From contig OY970826.1 of NCBI GenBank assembly GCA_963853835.1, forward strand, positions 71,001 to 135,000: a DNA stretch of 64,000 nucleotides. The letters are read 5' to 3'. Each line of letters starts with the position of its first letter. Within the stretch, counting starts at the first letter, position 1. Below, piece by piece: positions 23,201 to 35,900 of this stretch. The position numbers were made by a program, and so were the translations under genes. The notes beneath the pieces were generated by a model that did not search any database, was not told where the DNA came from, and was given only the letters and a program-made list of their open reading frames with translations. The DNA comes from Calendula officinalis. Its lineage: Eukaryota > Streptophyta > Magnoliopsida > Asterales > Asteraceae.

Positions 23201-26200
23201 AGCAGAAGCAGCAGGAGCAGGAGCTGTAGTAGTAGCAGTATTAGTAGCAGTAGCAGTAGCTGCAGCAACAGTAGCAGCATCAGCAGTAGCAGTAGCAGTA
23301 GCAGGAGTAGTAGCAGTAGCAGTAGTAGCAGTAGCAGTAGCAATAGCAGTAGCAGTAGCAATAGTAGTGGCAGTAGCAGTGGCAGAAGCAGTAGCAGTAT
23401 TTGCAGCAGCAATTGCATCAACAATAGCAATAGCAGCAGCAGCAGCAGGAGCAGGAGCAGTAGCAGTAGCAGTAGCTTTAGCGACAGTAGCAGCAGCAGC
23501 AGTAGCAGCATGAGCAGTAGCAGTAGTAGTAGCAGTAGCAGGAGCAGGAGCAGTAGCAGTAGCAGTAGCAGTAGTAACAGTAGCAGTAGCAGTAGCAGTA
23601 GCAGTAACAATAGCTACAGCAGAAGTAGGAGCATCAGCAGTAGCAGTAGCAGTAGCAGTAGCAGGAGCAGTAGCAGCAGTAGTAGTGGCAGTAGCAGTAG
23701 CGGTAGTAGTAGCAGTAGCAGTAGCCGTAGCAGTAGCAGTATTAGTGGCAATAGCAGTGGCAGTAGCAGTAGCAGTACCAGTAGCAGTAGCAGTAGTAGT
23801 GGCGGTAGCAGTATCAGTCGCAGTAGCCGCAGCAGCAGGAGCAGCAGTAGTAGCAGCAGCAGTAATCAGCAGCAGTAGAAGCAGTAGCAGTAGCAGGAAC
23901 AGTAGCAGTAGCAGCAATAGCAGTAGTAGTGGCAGTAGCAGTAACAGTAGCATTAGTAGTAGTAGTAGTAGCAGTAGTAGCAGTAGTAGCAGCAGTAGAA
24001 GTAGCAGTAGCAGCAGCAGCAGTAGTAGGAGTAGCAGCAATAGCAGTTGCAGTAGCTCCAACAGCAGTAGTAGCAGCAGCAGTAGCAGCACCAACAGTAG
24101 CAGCAGCAGCAGTAGCAGCACCAACAGTAGCAGCAGCAGCAATAGCAGTATTTGCAGCAGCAATAGCAGCAGCAGCAGGAGCAGTAGCAGTAGCAGTATC
24201 AGTAGCAGCAGCAACATCAGTAGCAGCAGCAGTAGCAGCATCAGCAGTAGCAGGAGCAGTAACAGTAGTTGTAGTAGCGGTAGCAGTAGCAGTAGTAGTA
24301 GGAGTAGCAGTAGCAGCAGCAGTAGAAGTAGCAGTAGCAGCAGCAGCAGTAGTAGGAGTAGCAGCAGTAGTTGTGGTAGTAGCAGTGGCAGTAACAGTAG
24401 CAGTAGCAGTTGCAGTAACTCCAACAGCAGTAGCAGCATCAGCAGTAGCAGCACCAACAGTAGCAGCAGCAGCAGTAGCAGTAGTAGTGGCGGTAGCAGT
24501 GGCAGTAGCAATAGCAGTAGCAGTAGCCACAGCAGCAGGAGCAGCAGCTGTAGCAGCAGCAGTAATCAGCAGCAGTAGAAGCAGTAGCAGTAGCAGGAGC
24601 AGTAGCAGTAGCAACCGTAGCAGTAGCAATAGTAGTAGTAGTAGCAGTAGTAGTGGCAGTAACAGTGGCAGTGGCAGGAGCAGTAGCAGTAGCAGTAGTA
24701 GCAGCAGTAGTAGTAGCAGTAGCAGTAGCCGCAGCAGCAGTAGCAGAAACGACAGTAGCAGTAGCAGTAGCAGGAGCAGCAGCAGTAGCAGTAGCAGTAG
24801 CTCCTACACCAGTAGTAGTAGCAGCAGCAACAGTAGCAGCAGCAGCAGTAGCAGTAGCAGTAGCAGTAGCAGTAGCGGGAGCAGTAGCAGTAGCCGTAGT
24901 AGCAGTAGCCGCAGCAGTAGTAGCAGTAGCAGTAGCAGTAGCGGGAGCAGTAGCATTAGCCATAGTAGCAGTAGCCGCAGCAGCATCAGTAGCAGTAGCA
25001 GTAGCAACACAACAGGAATAGCAGCAACAACAGTAGAAGTAGCAGTAGTAGCAGCAGCAGTAGTAAGAGTAGCAGCAGTAGTTGTGGTAGTAGCAGTGGC
25101 AATAACAGTAGCAGTAGCTACAGCAGCAGTAGCAGCAGCAGTAGCAGGAGCAGCAGCAGTAGCAGCAGCAGCAATAGTAGTAGCAGCAGCAGTAGCAGGA
25201 GCAGCAGCAGTAGCAGTAGCAGTAGCAGTAGCTGCATCAGCAGTAGGTGCAGTAGCAGTAGCAGTAACAGCAGCAGTAGTAGCAGTAGCAGTAGCACTAG
25301 CACTAGCAGTAGTAGTGGCAGTAGCAGTGGCAGAAGTAGTAGCAGTAGCTGTAGCAGTAGCAGTAGCAGTAGTAGTGGCAGTAGCAGTGGCAGAAGTAGT
25401 AGCTGTATTTGCAGCAGTATTTGCAGCAGCAGTAGCAATAGCAGCAGCAGAAGCAGCAGGAGCAGGAGCAGTAGTAGTAGTAGCAGTATTATTAGCAGTA
25501 GCAGTAGCTGCAGCAGCAGTAGCTGCAGTAGAAGTAGCTGCAGTAGCAGTAGCAATAGCGGTAGCAGCAGCAGTAGCAGCAGCAGCAGTAGCAGCAGCAG
25601 TAGCAGTAGTAGTAGCAGTAGCAGTAGTAGTGGCAGTAGCAGTGGCAGAAGTAGTAGCTGTATTTACAGCAGTATTTGCAGTAGCAGTAGCAATAGCAGC
25701 AGCAGAAGCAGCAGGAGCAGGAGCAGGAGCAGTAGTAGTAGCAGTATTAGTAGCAGTAGTAGCTGCAGCAACAGTAGCAGCATCAGCAGTAATCAGCAGC
25801 AGTAGAAGCAGTAGCAGTAGCAGGAACAGTAGCAGTAGCAGCAATAGCAGTAGTAGCAGCAGTAGAAGTAGCAGTAGTAGCAGCAGTAGAAGTAGCAGTA
25901 GTAGCAGTAGTAGCAGCAGTAGCAGTAGTAGCAGCAGTAGAAGTAGCAGTAGCAGCAGCAGCAGTAGTAGGAGTAGCAGCAGTAGCAGTTGCAGTAGCTC
26001 CAACAGCAGTAGTAGCAGCAGCAGTAGCAGCACCAACAGTAGCAGCAGCAGCAGTAGCAGCACCAACAGTAGCAGCAGCAGCAGCAGCAGTAGCAGTATT
26101 TGCAGCAGCAATAGCAGCAGCAGCAGGAGCAGTAGCAGTAGCAGTATCAGTAGCAGTAGCAGTAGCTGCAGCAACAGTAGCAGCAGCAACATCAGTAGCA

Positions 26201-29200
26201 GCATCAGCAGTAGCAGTAGCAGGAGCAGTAACAGTAGTTGTAGTAGCGGTAGCAGTAGCAGTAGTAGTAGGAGTAGCAGTAGCAGCAGCAGTAGAAGTAG
26301 CAGTAGCAGCAGCAGCAGTAGTAGGAGTAGCAGCAGTAGTTGTGGTAGTAGCAGTGGCAGTAACAGTAGCAGTAGCAGTTGCAGTAACTCCAACAGCAGT
26401 AGCAGCATCAGCAGTAGCAGCACCAACAGTAGCAGCAGCAGCAGTAGCAGTAGTAGTGGCGGTAGCAGTGGCAGTAGCAATAGCAGTAGCAGTAGCCACA
26501 GCAGCAGGAGCAGCAGCTGTAGCAGCAGCAGTAATCAGCAGCAGTAGAAGCAGTAGCAGTAGCAGGAGCAGTAGCAGTAGCAACCGTAGCAGTAGCAGTA
26601 GTAGTGGCAGTAACAGTGGCAGTGGCAGGAGCAGTAGCAGTAGCAGTAGTAGCAGCAGTAGTAGTAGCAGTAGCAGTAGCCGCAGCAGCAGTAGCAGAAA
26701 CGACAGTAGCAGTAGCAGTAGCAGGAGCAGCAGCAGTAGCAGTTGCAGTAGCTCCTACACCAGTAGTAGTAGCAGCAGCAACAGTAGCAGCAGCAGCAGT
26801 AGCAGTAGCAGTAGCAGTAGCAGTAGCGGGAGCAGTAGCAGTAGCCATAGTAGCAGTAGCCGCAGCAGCATCAGTAGCAGTAGCAGTAGCAACACAACAG
26901 GAATAGCAGCAACAACAGTAGAAGTAGCAGTAGTAGCAGCAGCAGTAGTAAGAGTAGCAGCAGTAGTTGTGGTAGTAGCAGTGGCAATAACAGTAGCAGT
27001 AGCTGCAGCAGCAGTAGCAGCAGCAGTAGCAGGAGCAGCAGCAGTAGCAGCAGCAGCAATAGTAGTAGCAGCAGCAGTAGCAGGAGCAGCAGCAGTAGCA
27101 GTAGCAGTAGCTGCATCAACAGTAGCTGCAGTAGTAGTAGCAGTAACAGCAGCAGTAGTAGCTGTAGCAGTAGCTGTAGCAGTAGCAGTAGCAGTAGTAG
27201 TGGCAGTAGCACTGGCAGAAGTAGTAGCTGTAGCAGTAGCAGTAGCAGTAGCAGTAGTAGTGGCAGTAGCAGTGGCAGAAGTAGTAGCTGTATTTACAGC
27301 AGTATTTGCAGCAGCAGTAGCAATAGCAGCAGCAGAAGCAGCAGGAGCAGGAGCAGGAGCAGTAGTAGTAGCAGTATTAGTAGCAGTAGTAGCTGCAGCA
27401 ACAGTAGCAGCATCAGCAGTAGCAGTAGCAGTAGCAGGAGCAGTAGCAGTAGTAGCAGTAGCAGTAGCAATAGTAGTGGCAGTAGCAGCAGTAGTTGTGG
27501 TTGTAGCAGCGGGAATAACAGTAGCAGTAGCTGCAGCAGCGGCAGTAGCAGCAGCAGTAGCAGTAGCAGTAGCTGCAGTAGCATTAGCAGCAGCAGTAGC
27601 AGCAGCAGCAGTAGCAGCAGCAGCAGTAGCTGTAGTAGCAGTAGCAGCAGCAGTAGTAGCTGTAGCAGTAGCTATAGCAGTAGCAGTAGCAATAGTAGTG
27701 GCAGTAGCAGTGGCAGAAGCAGTAGCAGTATTTGCGGTAGCAATAGCAGCAGCAGTAGAAATAGCTGCAGGAGCAGGAGCAGTAGCAGTATCAGTAGCAG
27801 TAGAAGTACCAGTAGCTGTAGCAGTAGTAGTGGCATTAGCAGTGGCAGTAGCAGTAGCAGTAGCCGCAGGAGCAGGACCAGCAGCAGTAGCAGCACCAAC
27901 AGTAGCAGTAGCAGTAGCAGTAGCAGTAGCAGCAGCAGTAGCAGTAGCAGTTGCAGTAGCTCCAACAGCAGTAGCAGCAGCAGCAGTAGCAGCAGCAGCA
28001 GTAGCAGTAGCAGCAGTAGTAGCAGTAGCAGTAGCAGTAGCTGCATCAGCAGCAGTAGGAGAAGCAGTTGCAGCACAGCAGCAATAGCAGTAGCTGCAGC
28101 AACAGTAGCAGCAGCAGCAGCAGCAGTAGCAGCATCAGCAGTAGCTGTAGCAGTAGCAGTAACAGTACCAGTAGTAGTAGTAGTAGTAGTAATAGCGGCA
28201 GTAGCACCAGCAACCGCAGCATCAGGAGTAGTAGTAGTAGTAGCAGTAGCAGGAGTAGTAGCACCAGCAGCTGCAGCAGCAACAGTAACAGTAGCAGTTG
28301 CAGTAGCAGTCACTGCATCAGCAGTAGCAGCAGCAGCAGTAGCAGTAGCATTAGCTTTAGCAGTAGCAGTAGTAGCAGTAGCAGTAGTAGGGGCAATAGC
28401 AGTGGCAGTAGCAGTAGCAGCAGCATTAGCTGCAGCAGCAGTAGCAGGAGCAGCAGCAGTAGCAGCAGCAGCAGTAGCCGCAGTAGCAGGAGCAGCAGCA
28501 GTAGCAGTAGCAGTAGCAGTAGCTGCATCAGCAGTAGGTGCAGTAGCAGTAGCAGTACCAGCAGCAGTAGAAGCTGTAGCTGTAGCAGTAGCAGTAGCAC
28601 TAGCACTAGCAGTAGTAGTGGCAGTAGCAGTGGCAGAAGTAGTAGCTGTAGCAGTAGCTGTAGCAGTAGCAGTAGCAGTAGTAGTGGCAGTAGCAGTGGC
28701 AGAAGTAGTAGTTGTATTTGCAGCAGTATTTGCAGCAGCAGTAGCAATAGCAGCAGCAGAAGCAGCAGGAGCAGGAGCAGTAGTAGTAGCAGTATTAGTA
28801 GCAGTAGCAGTAGCTGCAGCAGCAGTAGCTGCAGTAGCAGTAGCTGCAGTAGCAGTAGCAATAGCGGTAGCAGCAGCAGTAGCAGCAGCAGCAGTAGCAG
28901 CAGCAGCAGTAGCAGTAGTAGTAGCAGTAGCAGTAGTAGTGGCAGTAGCAGTGGCAGAAGTAGTAGCTGTATTTACAGCAGTATTTGCAGCAGCAGTAGC
29001 AATAGCAGCAGCAGAAGCAGCAGGAGCAGGAGCAGGAGCAGTAGTAGTAGCAGTATTAGTAGCAGTAGTAGCTGCAGCAACAGTAGCAGCATCAGCAGTA
29101 GCAGTAGCAGGAGCAGTAGCAGTAGTAGCAGTAGCAGTAGCAATAGTAGTGGCAGTAGCAGCAGTAGTTGTGGTTGTAGCAGCGGGAATAACAGTAGCAG

Positions 29201-29912
29201 TAGCTGCAGCAGCGGCAGTAGCAGCATCAGTAAAAGTAGCTGCAGTAGCATTAGCAGCAGCAGTAGCAGCAGCAGCAGTAGCTGCAGCAGCAGTAGCTGT
29301 AGTAGCAGTAGCAGCAGCAGTAGTAGCTGTAGCAGTAGCTATAGCAGTAGCAGTAGCAATAGCAATAGTAGTGGCAGTAGCAGTGGCAGAAGCAGTAGCA
29401 GTATTTGCGGTAGCAATAGCAGCAGCAGTAGAAATAGCAGCAGTATCAGTAGCAGTATCAGTACCAGTAGCTGTAGCAGTAGTAGTGGCATTAGCAGTGG
29501 CATTAGCAGTGGCAGTAGCAGTAGCAGTAGCCGCAGGAGCAGGACCAGCAGCAGTAGCAGCACCAACTGTAGCAGTAGCAGCAGCAGTAGCAGTAGCAGT
29601 TGCAGTAGCTCCAACAGCAGTAGCAGCAGCAGCAGTAGCAATAGCAGCAGCAGTATTTGCAGCAGAAATTGCAGCAACAGTAGCAATAGCAGCAGCAGCA
29701 GGAGCAGGAGCAGGAGCAGTTGCAGTAGCAGTAGCTGTAGCAACAGTAGCAGCAGCAGCAGTAGCAGCATCAGCAGTAGCAGTAGTAGTAGTAGGAGCAG
29801 TAGCAGTAGCAGTAGCAGTAGCGGTAGCAGTAGAAGTAGCAGTAGCAGTAGTAGTAGCAGTAACAGTAGCTGCAGCAGCAGTAGGAGCATCAGCAGTAGC
29901 AGTAGCAGTAGC
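20298..29912 (+). repeat. S-unit copy 3 (9.62 kb) with a C-type insert
   Basis: It runs from Q20298 to Q29913. The order N20494, N21071, A21406, N22451, A22789, N23864, N24564, A25007, N25791, N26533 repeats copy 2. Then A26892 and a C marker at 28068 follow before the unit ending returns near 29640. The extra length over copy 2 (about 2.68 kb) matches the C-type segment. This copy pairs with copy 4 plus the start of the C zone at an offset of 9.6-9.7 kb. A local change near 25850-25930 repeats a short AGCAGTAGAAGTAGC-bearing segment where other copies have the GTAACAGTAGCATTAG word. Confidence 0.85.
26900..29640 (+). repeat. C-type segment inside S-unit copy 3
   Basis: From just after A26892 the sequence follows the C-zone pattern. 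It has the GCATCAACAGTAGC word near 27113, the C marker at 28068 and the AGTAAAAGTAG word near 29230, all found in the same order at 36.6-38.95 kb and in the 5.06 kb repeats. A26892 to C28068 spans 1176 bp, against 1164 bp for A36618 to C37782 and 1170 bp for A40002 to C41172. At about 29640 the sequence rejoins S-unit sequence (GCAGAAATTGC), as at 20046. It is a chimera of the two unit families. Confidence 0.8.
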
Positions 29913-32900
29913 CAGGAGCAGTAGCAGCAGTAGTAGTGGCAGTAGCAGTAGCGGTAGCAGTAGCAGTAGCAGTAGCAATAGCCATAGCAGTAGCAGTAGT
30001 AGTGGCAATAGCAGTGGCAGTAGCAGTAGCAGTACCAGTAGCAGTAGCAGTAGTAGTGCCGGTGGCAGTGGCAGTAGCAGTAGCCGCAGCAGCAGGAGCA
30101 GCAGGAGCAGCAGTAGCAGCAGTAATCAGCAGCAGTAGAAGCAGTAGCAGTATCAGTAGCAGGAGCAGGAGCAGTAGCAGTAGCAGCAATAGCAGTAGTA
30201 GTTGCAGTAGCAGTAGCAGTAGCAGTAGTAGTAGTAGTAGTAGTAGCAATAGTAGCAGCAGTAGTAGCAGCAGTAGAAGTAGCAGTAGTACGAGTAGCAG
30301 CAGTAGTTGTGGTAGTAGCAGTGGCAGTAACAATAGCAGTAGCAGTTGTAGTAGCTCCAACAGCAGTAGCAGCAGCAGCAGTAGCAGCAGCAGCAGTAGC
30401 AGTAGCAGTATTTGCAGTAGCAGCAGCAGCAGGAGCAGTAGCAGTATCAGTAGCAGTATCAGTAGCTGCAGCAACAGTAGTAGCAGCAGCATCAGTAGCA
30501 GCAGCAGTAGCAGCATCAGCAGTAGCAGGAGCAGGAGCAGTAGCAGTAACAGTAGCAGTAGTAGCAGTAGTAGTAGTAGCAGTAGCACAAGCAGTAGAAT
30601 TAGCAGTAGCAGCAGCAGCAATAGTAGTAGTAGTAGTAGTGGCGGTAGCAGTGGCAGTAGAAGTAGTAGTAGCCGCAGCAGCAGCTGTAGCAGCAGCAGT
30701 AATCAGCAGCAGTAGAAGCAGTAGCAGTAGCAGCAGTAGTGGCAGTAACAGTGCCAGTGGTAGAAGCAGTAGCAGTAGCAGTAGCAGTAGTAGTAGCAGT
30801 AGTAGTGGCAGTAGCAGTAGCAGTAGCCGCAGCAGTAGCAGCAGCAGTAGCAGAAACGACACTAGCAGTAGCAGTAGCAGGAGCAGCAGCAGTAGCAGTT
30901 GCAGTAGCTCCAACACCAGTAGTAGTAGCAGCAGTAACAGTAGCAGCAGTAGCAGTAGCGGGAGCAGTAGCAGTAGCCGTAGTAGCAGTAGCCGCAGCAG
31001 CAGTAGCAGCAGCATTAGTAGCAGTAGCAGTAGCAACACAACAGGAATAGCAGCAGCAATAGTAGAAGTAGCAGTAGTAGCAGCAGCAGTAGAAAGAGTA
31101 GCATCAGTACTTGTGGTAGTAGCAGTGGCAGTAATAGTAGCAGTAGCTGCAGCAGCAGTAGCAGGAGCAGCAGCAGTAGCAGCAGCAGCAATAGTAGCAG
31201 CAGCAGCAGTAGCAGGAGCAGCAACAGTAGCAGTAGCAGTAGCAGTAGCTGCAATAGCAGTAGCAGTAACAGCAGCAGTAGTAGCTGTAGCAGTAGCTGT
31301 AGCAGTAGCAGTAGCAGTAGTAGTAGCAGTAGGAGTGGCAGTAGTAGTGGAAGAAATAGTAGCAGTAGCAGTAGCTGTAGCAGTAGCAGTAGCAGTAGTA
31401 GTAGCAGTGGCAGAAGTAGTAGTTGTATTTGCAGCAGTATTTGCAGCAGCAGTAGCAATAGCAGCAGCAGAAGCAGCAGGAGCAGGAGCTGTAGTAGTAG
31501 CAGTATTAGTAGCAGTAGCAGTAGCTGCAGCAACAGTAGCAGCATCAGCAGTAGCAGTAGCAGCAATAGCAGTAGTAGTTGCAGTAGCAGTAGCATTAGC
31601 AGTAGTAGTAGTAGTAGTAGCAATAGTAGCAGCAGTAGTAGCAGCAGTAGAAGTAGCAGTAGTACGAGTAGCAGCAGTAGTTGTGGTAGTAGCAGTGGCA
31701 GTAACAATAGCAGTAGCAGTTGTAGTAGCTCCAACAGCAGTAGCAGCAGCAGCAGTAGCAGCAGCAGCAGTAGCAGTAGCAGTATTTGCAGTAGCAGCAG
31801 CAGCAGGAGCAGTAGCAGTATCAGTAGCAGTAGCAGTAGCTGCAGCAACAGTAGTAGCAGCAGCATCAGTAGCAGCAGCAGTAGCAGCATCAGCAGTAGC
31901 AGGAGCAGGAGCAGTAGCAGTAACAGTAGCAGTAGTAGCAGTAGTAGTAGTAGTAGCAGTAGCACCATCAGTAGAATTAGCAGTAGCAGCAGCAGCAATA
32001 GTAGTAGTAGTAGTGGCGGTAGCAGTGGCAGTAGAAGTAGTAGTAGCCGCAGCAGCAGCTGTAGCAGCAGCAGTAATCAGCAGCAGTAGCAGTAGCAGCA
32101 GTAGTGGCAGTAACAGTGGCAGTGGTAGGAGCAGTAGCAGTAGCAGTAGCAGTAGCAGTAGTAGTAGCAGTAGTAGTGGCAGTAGCAGTAGCAGTAGCCG
32201 CAGCAGTAGCAGCAGCAGTAGCAGAAACGACAGTAGCAGTAGCAGTAGCAGGAGCAGCAGCAGTAGCAGTTGCAGTAGCTCCAACACCAGTAGTAGTAGC
32301 AGCAGTAACAGTAGCAGCAGCAGCAGTAGCAGTAGCGGGAGCAGTAGCACTAGCCGTAGTAGCAGTAGCCGCAGCAGCAGTAGCAGCAGCATTAGTAGCA
32401 GTAGCAGTAGCAACACAACAGGAATAGCAGCAGCAATAGTAGAAGTAGCAGTAGTAGCAGCAGCAGTAGTAAGATTAGCAGCAGTAGTTCAGGTAGTAGC
32501 AGTGGCAGTAATAGTAGCAGTAGCAGCAGCAGCAGTAGCAAGAGCAGCAGCAGTAGCAGCAGCAGCAGCAATAGAAGCAGGACCAGCAACAGTAGCAGTA
32601 GCAGTAGCAGTAGCTGCAATAGCAGTAGCAGTAACAGCAGCAGTAGTAGCTGTAGCAGTAGCTGTAGCAGTAGCAGTAGCAGTAGTAGTAGCAGTAGGAG
32701 TGGCAGTAGTAGTGGAAGAAATAGTAGCAGTAGCTGTAGCAGTAGCAGTAGCAGTAGTAGTTGCAGTAGCAGTGGCAGAAGTAGTAGTTGTATTTGCAGC
32801 AGTATTTGCAGCAGCAGTAGCAATAGCAGCAGCAGAAGCAGCAGGAGCAGGAGCTGTAGTAGTAGCAGTATTAGTAGCAGTAGCAGTAGCTGCAGCAACA

Positions 32901-35900
32901 GTAGCAGCATCAGCAGTAGCAGTAGCAGTAGCAGGAGTAGTAGCAGTAGCAGTAGTAGCAGTAGCAGTAGCAGTAGCAATAGTAGTGGCAGTAGCAGTGG
33001 CAGAAGCAGTAGCAGTATTTGCAGCAGCAATTGCATCAACAATAGCAATAGCAGCAGCAGCAGCAGGAGCAGGAGCAGTAGCAGTAGCAGTAGCTTTAGC
33101 GACAGTAGCAGCAGCAGCAGTAGCAGCATGAGCAGTAGCAGTAGTAGTAGCAGTAGCAGGAGCAGGAGCAGTAGCAGTAGCAGTAGCAGTAGTAACAGTA
33201 GCAGTAGCAGTAGCAGTAGCAGTAACAATAGCTACAGCAGAAGTAGGAGCATCAGCAGTAGCAGTAGCAGTAGCAGTAGCAGGAGCAGTAGCAGCAGTAG
33301 TAGTGGCAGTAGCAGTAGCGGTAGTAGTAGCAGTAGCAGTAGCCGTAGCAGTAGCAGTATTAGTGGCAATAGCAGTGGCAGTAGCAGTAGCAGTACCAGT
33401 AGCAGTAGCAGTAGTAGTGGCGGTAGCAGTAGCAGTCGCAGTAGCCGCAGCAGCAGGAGCAGCAGTAGTAGCAGCAGCAGTAATCAGCAGCAGTAGAAGC
33501 AGTAGCAGTAGCAGGAACAGTAGCAGTAGCAGCAATAGCAGTAGTAGTGGCAGTAGCAGTAACAGTAGCATTAGTAGTAGTAGTAGTAGCAGTAGTAGCA
33601 GTAGTAGCAGCAGTAGAAGTAGCAGTAGCAGCAGCAGCAGTAGTAGGAGTAGCAGCAATAGCAGTTGCAGTAGCTCCAACAGCAGTAGTAGCAGCAGCAG
33701 TAGCAGCACCAACAGTAGCAGCAGCAGCAGTAGCAGCACCAACAGTAGCAGCAGCAGCAATAGCAGTATTTGCAGCAGCAATAGCAGCAGCAGCAGGAGC
33801 AGTAGCAGTAGCAGTATCAGTAGCAGTAGCAGTAGCTGCAGCAACAGTAGCAGCAGCAACATCAGTAGCAGCAGCAGTAGCAGCATCAGCAGTAGCAGGA
33901 GCAGTAACAGTAGTTGTAGTAGCGGTAGCAGTAGCAGTAGTAGTAGGAGTAGCAGTAGCAGCAGCAGTAGAAGTAGCAGTAGCAGCAGCAGCAGTAGTAG
34001 GAGTAGCAGCAGTAGTTGTGGTAGTAGCAGTGGCAGTAACAGTAGCAGTAGCAGTTGCAGTAACTCCAACAGCAGTAGCAGCATCAGCAGTAGCAGCACC
34101 AACAGTAGCAGCAGCAGCAGTAGCAGTAGTAGTGGCGGTAGCAGTGGCAGTAGCAATAGCAGTAGCAGTAGCCACAGCAGCAGGAGCAGCAGCTGTAGCA
34201 GCAGCAGTAATCAGCAGCAGTAGAAGCAGTAGCAGTAGCAGGAGCAGTAGCAGTAGCAACCGTAGCAGTAGCAATAGTAGTAGTAGTAGCAGTAGTAGTG
34301 GCAGTAACAGTGGCAGTGGCAGGAGCAGTAGCAGTAGCAGTAGCAGCAGCAGTAGTAGTAGCAGTAGCAGTAGCCGCAGCAGCAGTAGCAGAAACGACAG
34401 TAGCAGTAGCAGTAGCAGGAGCAGCAGCAGTAGCAGTTGCAGTAGCTCCTACACCAGTAGTAGTAGCAGCAGCAACAGTAGCAGCAGCAGCAGTAGCAGT
34501 AGCAGTAGCAGTAGCAGTAGCGGGAGCAGTAGCAGTAGCCGTAGTAGCAGTAGCCGCAGCAGTAGTAGCAGTAGCAGTAGCAGTAGCGGGAGCAGTAGCA
34601 GTAGCCATAGTAGCAGTAGCCGCAGCAGCATCAGTAGCAGTAGCAGTAGCAACACAACAGGAATAGCAGCAACAACAGTAGAAGTAGCAGTAGTAGCAGC
34701 AACAGTAGTAAGAGTAGCAGCAGTAGTTGTGGTAGTAGCAGTGGGAATAACAGTAGCAGTAGCTACAGCAGCAGTAGCAGCAGCAGTAGCAGGAGCAGCA
34801 GCAGTAGCAGCAGCAGCAATAGTAGTAGCAGCAGCAGTAGCAGGAGCAGCAGCAGTAGCAGTAGCAGTAGCAGTAGCTGCATCAGCAGTAGGTGCAGTAG
34901 CAGTAGCAGTAACAGCAGCAGTAGTAGCAGTAGCAGTAGCACTAGCACTAGCAGTAGTAGTGGCAGTAGCAGTGGCAGAAGTAGTAGCAGTAGCTGTAGC
35001 AGTAGCAGTAGCAGTAGTAGTGGCAGTAGCAGTGGCAGAAGTAGTAGCTGTATTTGCAGCAGTATTTGCAGCAGCAGTAGCAATAGCAGCAGCAGAAGCA
35101 GCAGGAGCAGGAGCAGTAGTAGTAGTAGCAGTATTATTAGCAGTAGCAGTAGCTGCAGCAGCAGTAGCTGCAGTAGAAGTAGCTGCAGTAGCAGTAGCAA
35201 TAGCGGTAGCAGCAGCAGTAGCAGCAGCAGCAGTAGCAGCAGCAGTAGCAGTAGTAGTAGCAGTAGCAGTAGTAGTGGCAGTAGCAGTGGCAGAAGTAGT
35301 AGCTGTATTTACAGCAGTATTTGCAGCAGCAGTAGCAATAGCAGCAGCAGAAGCAGCAGGAGCAGGAGCAGGAGCAGTAGTAGTAGCAGTATTAGTAGCA
35401 GTAGTAGCTTCAGCAACAGTAGCAGCATCAGCAGTAATCAGCAGCAGTAGAAGCAGTAGCAGTAGCAGTAGCAGGAACAGTAGCAGTAGCAGCAATAGCA
35501 GTAGTAGTGGCAGTAGCAGTAACAGTAGCATTAGTAGTAGTAGTAGTAGCAGTAGTAGCAGTAGTAACAGCAGTAGAAGTAGCAGTAGCAGCAGCAGCAG
35601 TAGTAGGAGTAGCAGCAGTAGCAGTTGCAGTAGCTCCAACAGCAGTAGTAGCAGCAGCAGTAGCAGCACCAACAGTAGCAGCAACAGCAGTAGCAGCACC
35701 AACAGTAGCAGCAGCAGCAGTAGCAGTAGCAGTATTTGCAGCAGCAATAGCAGCAGCAGCAGGAGCAGTAGCAGTAGCAGTATCAGTAGCAGTAGCAGTA
35801 GCTGCAGCAACAGTAGCAGCAGCAACATCAGTAGCAGCAGCAGTAGCAGCATCAGCAGTAGCAGTAGCAGGAGCAGTAACAGTAGTTGTAGTAGCGGTAG

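Larger units (their letters stand above)
2922..29921 (+). repeat. Q markers: four AGCCAGGAGC slips (+1) that delimit S units
   Basis: A single extra C makes AGCCAGGAGC at 2925, 13366, 20298 and 29913, moving the register by +1. Spacings are 10441, 6932 and 9615 bp, which define the S-unit copies used here. The flanks are the same at all four: GTAGGAGCATCAGC upstream and, a little further on, AATAGCCATAGC downstream. The related sequence near 63390 lacks the extra C. Confidence 0.88.
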
